This document shows, piece after piece, positions 6,682 through 9,441 of a stretch of DNA of 9,441 nt (within the stretch, counting starts at the first letter, position 1; every line of letters starts with the position of its first letter). The position numbers and the translations under genes were made by a program. The notes beneath the pieces are model-generated. The model was not told where the DNA came from, made no database searches, and saw only the letters and a program-made list of their open reading frames with translations. This stretch comes from Gammaproteobacteria bacterium (GTDB lineage Bacteria > Pseudomonadota > Gammaproteobacteria > Ga0077536). The stretch spans positions 2,741 to 12,181 of the forward strand of contig DPMX01000292.1 of assembly GCA_003540955.1 (NCBI GenBank). The letters run 5' to 3'.

Positions 6682-8108
6682 TAGTTTTTGCCGAAACTTT
6701 CCAGAACTTTCAACTGCCCAACGAAGGTCGACTCATCCTCAAGGCAGCGCAGATCAAGGATAAAAGCTCCACCGTCAATTCGGCCAACAACCGGGACAGG
6801 CAGCTCTCGAAACGCCTTGGCCAGACGCTCTAATACCCTACCACTGCCGCGAGCACGCTTTGGCTTGAGGGCGAGGCCAGCACTTAACAGTAACTCACCC
6901 GGTTGGGCACCGCTGCCGATTTGGCTATAGCAGTCCACACCTTCAACGGTCACGATATCGTCAAACACTGATCTCACTTTTGGCAACAGACGTTGTGCCT
7001 GTTGCCCGATGTCTACGGCAGTTCGGGCTAGCAGTCGCAGGCTTGGCAACCGTTCAACTAAGCGGACTGGATCATCATAGAGACGCAAAACAGCTTCGAG
7101 TGCTGCGATGGTCATCTTGTCGACACGGAGTGCACGTTTCATAGGATTACGCTTAATCCGGCCAACCAAATCAGCGCGGCCGGCAATAATTCCAGCTTGT
7201 GGCCCGCCTAGCAACTTGTCGCCGCTGAACGTCACAATATCCGTGCCATTATCTAAAGTCTCACTAACTGTCGTTTCGTGTGGTAACCCGTAGCGTTGGA
7301 GATCTACTAAGGTACCGCTGCCAAGGTCTACTACGACTGGAACATCATGTTTATGCGCGATATTTGCCATTTGACGCTCCGATACCGCGCTTGTAAAGCC
7401 TTTAACAACATAGTTACTTGTGTGCACTTTCAACAGCATTGCAGTTTTCGGGCTGATGTTCTGTTCGAAATCTTCTACGTGAGTGCGGTTCGTCGTTCCA
7501 ATCTCGCGTATTTTTGCACCAGCACGTGAAATGACATCCGGGATCCGGAAAGATCCACCAATCTCGATGAGTTCACCGCGTGATACGATGACTTCTTTAC
7601 GCAGAGCAAGCGTATTTAAGACGAGTAATACAGCGGCTGCGTTATTGTTTACCGTGGTTGCTGCCTCGGCACCCGTTAAACGGCAGATCCGCGACTCAAG
7701 ATGGTCGTCGCGATCGCCGCGACGCCCTTTCCCAAGGTCGAATTCAAGGTTGCTGGCACCGCTAGCAACCGCAGTCATCGCTTTGATAGCCTCTGATGGT
7801 AAAGGTGCCCGGCCAAGATTCGTGTGCAATACCGTACCTGTGAGATTGAATACCGGTTTAAAACTGGGTGCCGAAAATTCGCTTAAATAATGATTAGCCG
7901 CCTCTACGATAGCTAGAGTCGCCACTCCAGACATCGCGGAGGCACCGTGAAGCGCTAGCGTTCGGCGCAATTTTTCGATAACGACCCTTAATGACTCCGT
8001 TACTAGGTCATGCCCATATTGCTGCAGCAGCGGTTGGGCCGCATCCGAGCGTAAGAGCTGATCAATGCCGGGGAGCGCTGCCAAGTAGTCAGAAGAGGCG
8101 TTGGTCAT
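6681..8108 (-). CDS. selA: L-seryl-tRNA(Sec) selenium transferase (selenocysteine synthase)
   Basis: PLP enzyme, a homodecamer in characterised bacteria, that converts Ser-tRNA-Sec to Sec-tRNA-Sec using selenophosphate. Seen: 475 residues from ATG at 8108 (E. coli 463). Family blocks in order are PVFNLTGTVLHTNLGRAPLP, TGAEAATTVNNNAAAVLL, SRGELIEIGGSFRIPDV, KVHTSNY, VDLGSGTLVDLQRYGLP and SFSGDKLLGGPQAGI, where Lys298 is the PLP lysine (E. coli Lys295). The C-terminal LPVPVVGRIDGG and LDLRCLEDE are also standard. The frame is open to a TTG at 8168, which would add 20 residues, but ATG 8108 places LPGIDQLLR at exactly the same distance from the start as E. coli LPAIDRLLR, so I prefer it although no good ribosome site precedes it. 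It is 110 bases after the methyltransferase stop and overlaps the selB start by one base. Confidence 0.98.
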   Translation of the reverse strand: MTNASSDYLAALPGIDQLLRSDAAQPLLQQYGHDLVTESLRVVIEKLRRTLALHGASAMSGVATLAIVEAANHYLSEFSAPSFKPVFNLTGTVLHTNLGRAPLPSEAIKAMTAVASGASNLEFDLGKGRRGDRDDHLESRICRLTGAEAATTVNNNAAAVLLVLNTLALRKEVIVSRGELIEIGGSFRIPDVISRAGAKIREIGTTNRTHVEDFEQNISPKTAMLLKVHTSNYVVKGFTSAVSERQMANIAHKHDVPVVVDLGSGTLVDLQRYGLPHETTVSETLDNGTDIVTFSGDKLLGGPQAGIIAGRADLVGRIKRNPMKRALRVDKMTIAALEAVLRLYDDPVRLVERLPSLRLLARTAVDIGQQAQRLLPKVRSVFDDIVTVEGVDCYSQIGSGAQPGELLLSAGLALKPKRARGSGRVLERLAKAFRELPVPVVGRIDGGAFILDLRCLEDESTFVGQLKVLESFGKN

Positions 8109-8218
8109 TAGTGTCGTTGCACAAGTACGGAAACTGGTAAGGCTAGACAACCGGCGCGCTCGGGTCAACGCTCGTTGCTTTCCAATCGAAGGAAGCCCGT
8201 GAAAATGGATAATGTCGG

Positions 8219-8791
8219 TTACGGAATAGAAGGCAGCATGACGAAGCCATAGTGGTACGGTGGCAAATCAATTTGCGGTCCACACTCAAGCCCTGCAGCC
8301 TGGGCCCATTCGACACAATCTACGGGCCGTGGACGGATCTCCATTGGCGGACCGCGCGGTGTTTTTGGATCATAGTTCCAATGCATCACCCCCACTTTTC
8401 CCGATGGCTTTACGTTTCGTCGCGCCTCGCGCAGCAAGTCTATTGGGTTTTCAGTGTGCAAAATGTTAAACACCATCGCATAATCGGCCGAGCCATCGAC
8501 AAGCCCCGTGCCATAGGCGATAACATCGCGTTCAATATATTTTATATTCGTAAGTCCAAGACTTCTTGTTCGAATAGCGGCTGTTTTCAGCATTTCCGGT
8601 TCGATATCGAATGCAAACACAGTTCCAGCCACAAGCGTCGCACTGGCTATTGTAAAAGTGCCATAACCGGATCCAATTTCAACCAAATTGTAATCAGACT
8701 CCATTAAACCTAGCCTCGCCATAATCTTTGGTGGATCAAAGTAGCTCTCCCACTGATCTTGGCGGGGCATGTTACTTTCCCGAACCTTCAT
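8219..8791 (-). CDS. class I SAM-dependent methyltransferase upstream of selAB
   Basis: Rossmann-fold methyltransferase of unknown substrate, cytoplasmic. Seen: 190 residues. SAM motif I VEIGSGYGTF begins at residue 38. The acidic residue after strand 2 is in FAFDIEPEM (Asp62), and strand 4 reads DYAMVFNILHTENP. KPSGKVGVMHWNYDP and TPRGPPMEIRPRP precede a C-terminal DLPPYHYGFVMLP that looks like a substrate-side element. The short N-terminal WESYFDPPKI precedes the fold. Start options are ATG 8791 (no ribosome site) or ATG 8770 with GGGAAAG just upstream; I keep the longer form because MKVRESNMP resembles the N-terminus I remember for relatives. It is first in the same-strand series methyltransferase-selA-selB-selC. 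Methylation of a selenium or other small molecule is possible from context only. Confidence 0.85.
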   Translation of the reverse strand: MKVRESNMPRQDQWESYFDPPKIMARLGLMESDYNLVEIGSGYGTFTIASATLVAGTVFAFDIEPEMLKTAAIRTRSLGLTNIKYIERDVIAYGTGLVDGSADYAMVFNILHTENPIDLLREARRNVKPSGKVGVMHWNYDPKTPRGPPMEIRPRPVDCVEWAQAAGLECGPQIDLPPYHYGFVMLPSIP

Positions 8792-9093
8792 TTGTGAATA
8801 CTGGCAGCTTGCAACGTTTGGTTCTTGGCCATAGAGGATTGATCAGTATTGCATTTTACCGATTTAACTCAATAACGGCAGGAACTGCAATATTGACGCC
8901 CAAAGCCTATAGTTCCGCAGCACCCAAGAGTTCGGTATCCCAGACATCAGATTCAAACCGTATTACTTGTTACCGATTGGGTAACGTACAGAGGATAATT
9001 AGCCGCTCCCTCTAACTAGGGTGTTCTCGCGCTCGTGAAAAATTAATCGCCGATGTATGATCGCGGATATATTAGAAAGTACGAGCTTTAACG
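8792..9093. other. divergent intergenic region, methyltransferase / transglutaminase-like gene
   Basis: About 300 bases between two divergent genes, so it must carry promoters for both. A perfect palindrome at 8969-8985 is the clearest structure. A looser inverted repeat GGAACT/AGTTCC (8881-8916 area, 24-base loop) is weaker. On the minus strand TTGCAG-N17-TTAAAT is a poor sigma-70 match that could serve the methyltransferase-sel series. On the plus strand TGATCG lies about 36 bases before the transglutaminase-like ATG, followed 15 bases on by GTAC. I see no gene here. Confidence 0.5.
8969..8985. repeat. perfect inverted repeat GTTACC-N5-GGTAAC, possible operator
   Basis: Two six-base arms with a five-base centre (GATTG) form a symmetric 17-base site in the space between two divergent genes. 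This size suits a dimeric helix-turn-helix repressor, though it could also form a small hairpin. It lies 178 bases from the methyltransferase start and 109 from the transglutaminase-like start. No regulator gene is in the window, so function is unproven. Confidence 0.4.
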
Positions 9094-9441
9094 ATGGACG
9101 AGTTAAAACCGACTAGAATAATAAACTCTGATCATCACTCAGTAATTGAATTTACCCGCTCATATACTCGGTCGACTAATAGTGACTGCGCTAATGCAGT
9201 TTCACTTTATTACGCCGTTCGAGACCGTTTTCGTTATGATCCATATACGATAGACCTTACAGTGGAGGGCCTCCGTGCAAGTCGCGTACTCGAAATAAAT
9301 CGGGGTTGGTGTGTAAGTAAAGCGATTCTACTAGCAGCGTGCTGTCGCGTGAGTTCAATTCCTGCCCGTCTCGGGTTCGCTGATGTACGCAATCATCTTT
9401 CCACAGCACGTATGCGCGAGCGAATGGGAACAGATCTATTT
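9094..9441 (+). CDS. transglutaminase-like cysteine protease-fold protein (partial, C-terminus off window)
   Basis: Member of the bacterial transglutaminase-like superfamily (papain-like fold; hydrolase or amide-transfer chemistry), substrate unknown. Seen: 116 codons, open to the window edge. The segment YYAVRDRFRYDPY leads to DLTVEGLRASRVLE and then the nucleophile block RGWCVSKAILLAACCR with Cys73. ARLGFADVRNHLST supplies the expected catalytic His101. The Asp or Asn of the triad should follow beyond the window. ATG 9094 is the first start after an in-frame TAG at 9073; the ribosome site is weak. There is no signal peptide, so it is probably cytoplasmic. It is divergent from the methyltransferase-sel series; any functional link with it is unknown. 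Confidence 0.85.
   Translation, partial: MDELKPTRIINSDHHSVIEFTRSYTRSTNSDCANAVSLYYAVRDRFRYDPYTIDLTVEGLRASRVLEINRGWCVSKAILLAACCRVSSIPARLGFADVRNHLSTARMRERMGTDLF

Noticed and set aside
8109..8168. Longer SelA from TTG at 8168
   Set aside because: It would add 20 residues absent from E. coli SelA; the ATG at 8108 gives exact N-terminal alignment. The TTG also sits inside a small palindrome.
8728..9015. Plus-strand 95-residue frame overlapping the methyltransferase start
   Set aside because: It overlaps a well supported gene on the other strand, has a low-complexity Ser-rich composition and no recognisable motif.

Overview
The window looks like chromosomal DNA from a proteobacterium. The SelA and SelB proteins are close in layout to the E. 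coli proteins, and the window also holds a bacterial Blc-type lipoprotein lipocalin, a class I photolyase and a cysteine glutathione peroxidase. A gammaproteobacterial or other aerobic, light-exposed (possibly marine) lineage is my inference, not a demonstrated assignment. Base composition is moderate. I see no insertion sequence, phage gene, CRISPR array or rRNA.

Left part (1-4300): stress and redox genes. A lipocalin lipoprotein (minus strand, cut by the window edge) is divergent from a flavin-dependent monooxygenase (plus, 536-2080) across a 104-base gap that carries overlapping -10-like hexamers. The monooxygenase converges on a photolyase (minus, 2213-3664). Upstream of the photolyase, 54 bases away and on the same strand, is an exported glutathione peroxidase (3719-4300); the two look like a gpx-phr operon. 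A TGATCT-N16-CGTA element about 40 bases before gpx resembles promoters of the ECF sigma factors that respond to singlet oxygen (RpoE-ChrR type). Photolyase, glutathione peroxidase and lipocalin are plausible members of such a photo-oxidative or lipid-peroxide response.

Right part (4594-8791, all minus strand): a selenocysteine incorporation locus. In transcription order it holds a class I SAM-dependent methyltransferase of unknown substrate, selA (selenocysteine synthase), selB (Sec-specific elongation factor, start codon overlapping the selA stop as TAATG) and selC (tRNA-Sec, anticodon UCA, long variable arm, encoded CCA). SelA turns Ser-tRNA-Sec into Sec-tRNA-Sec and SelB delivers it to UGA codons followed by a SECIS hairpin. 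selD (selenophosphate synthetase) and any UGA-containing selenoprotein must lie outside the window; none of the genes here has an in-frame UGA.

Right edge: a divergent, truncated transglutaminase-like gene (plus, 9094-end) is separated from the methyltransferase by about 300 bases containing a perfect GTTACC-N5-GGTAAC palindrome. Short gaps at 2081-2212, 3665-3718, 4690-4752 and 8109-8218 hold no convincing gene or rho-independent terminator.
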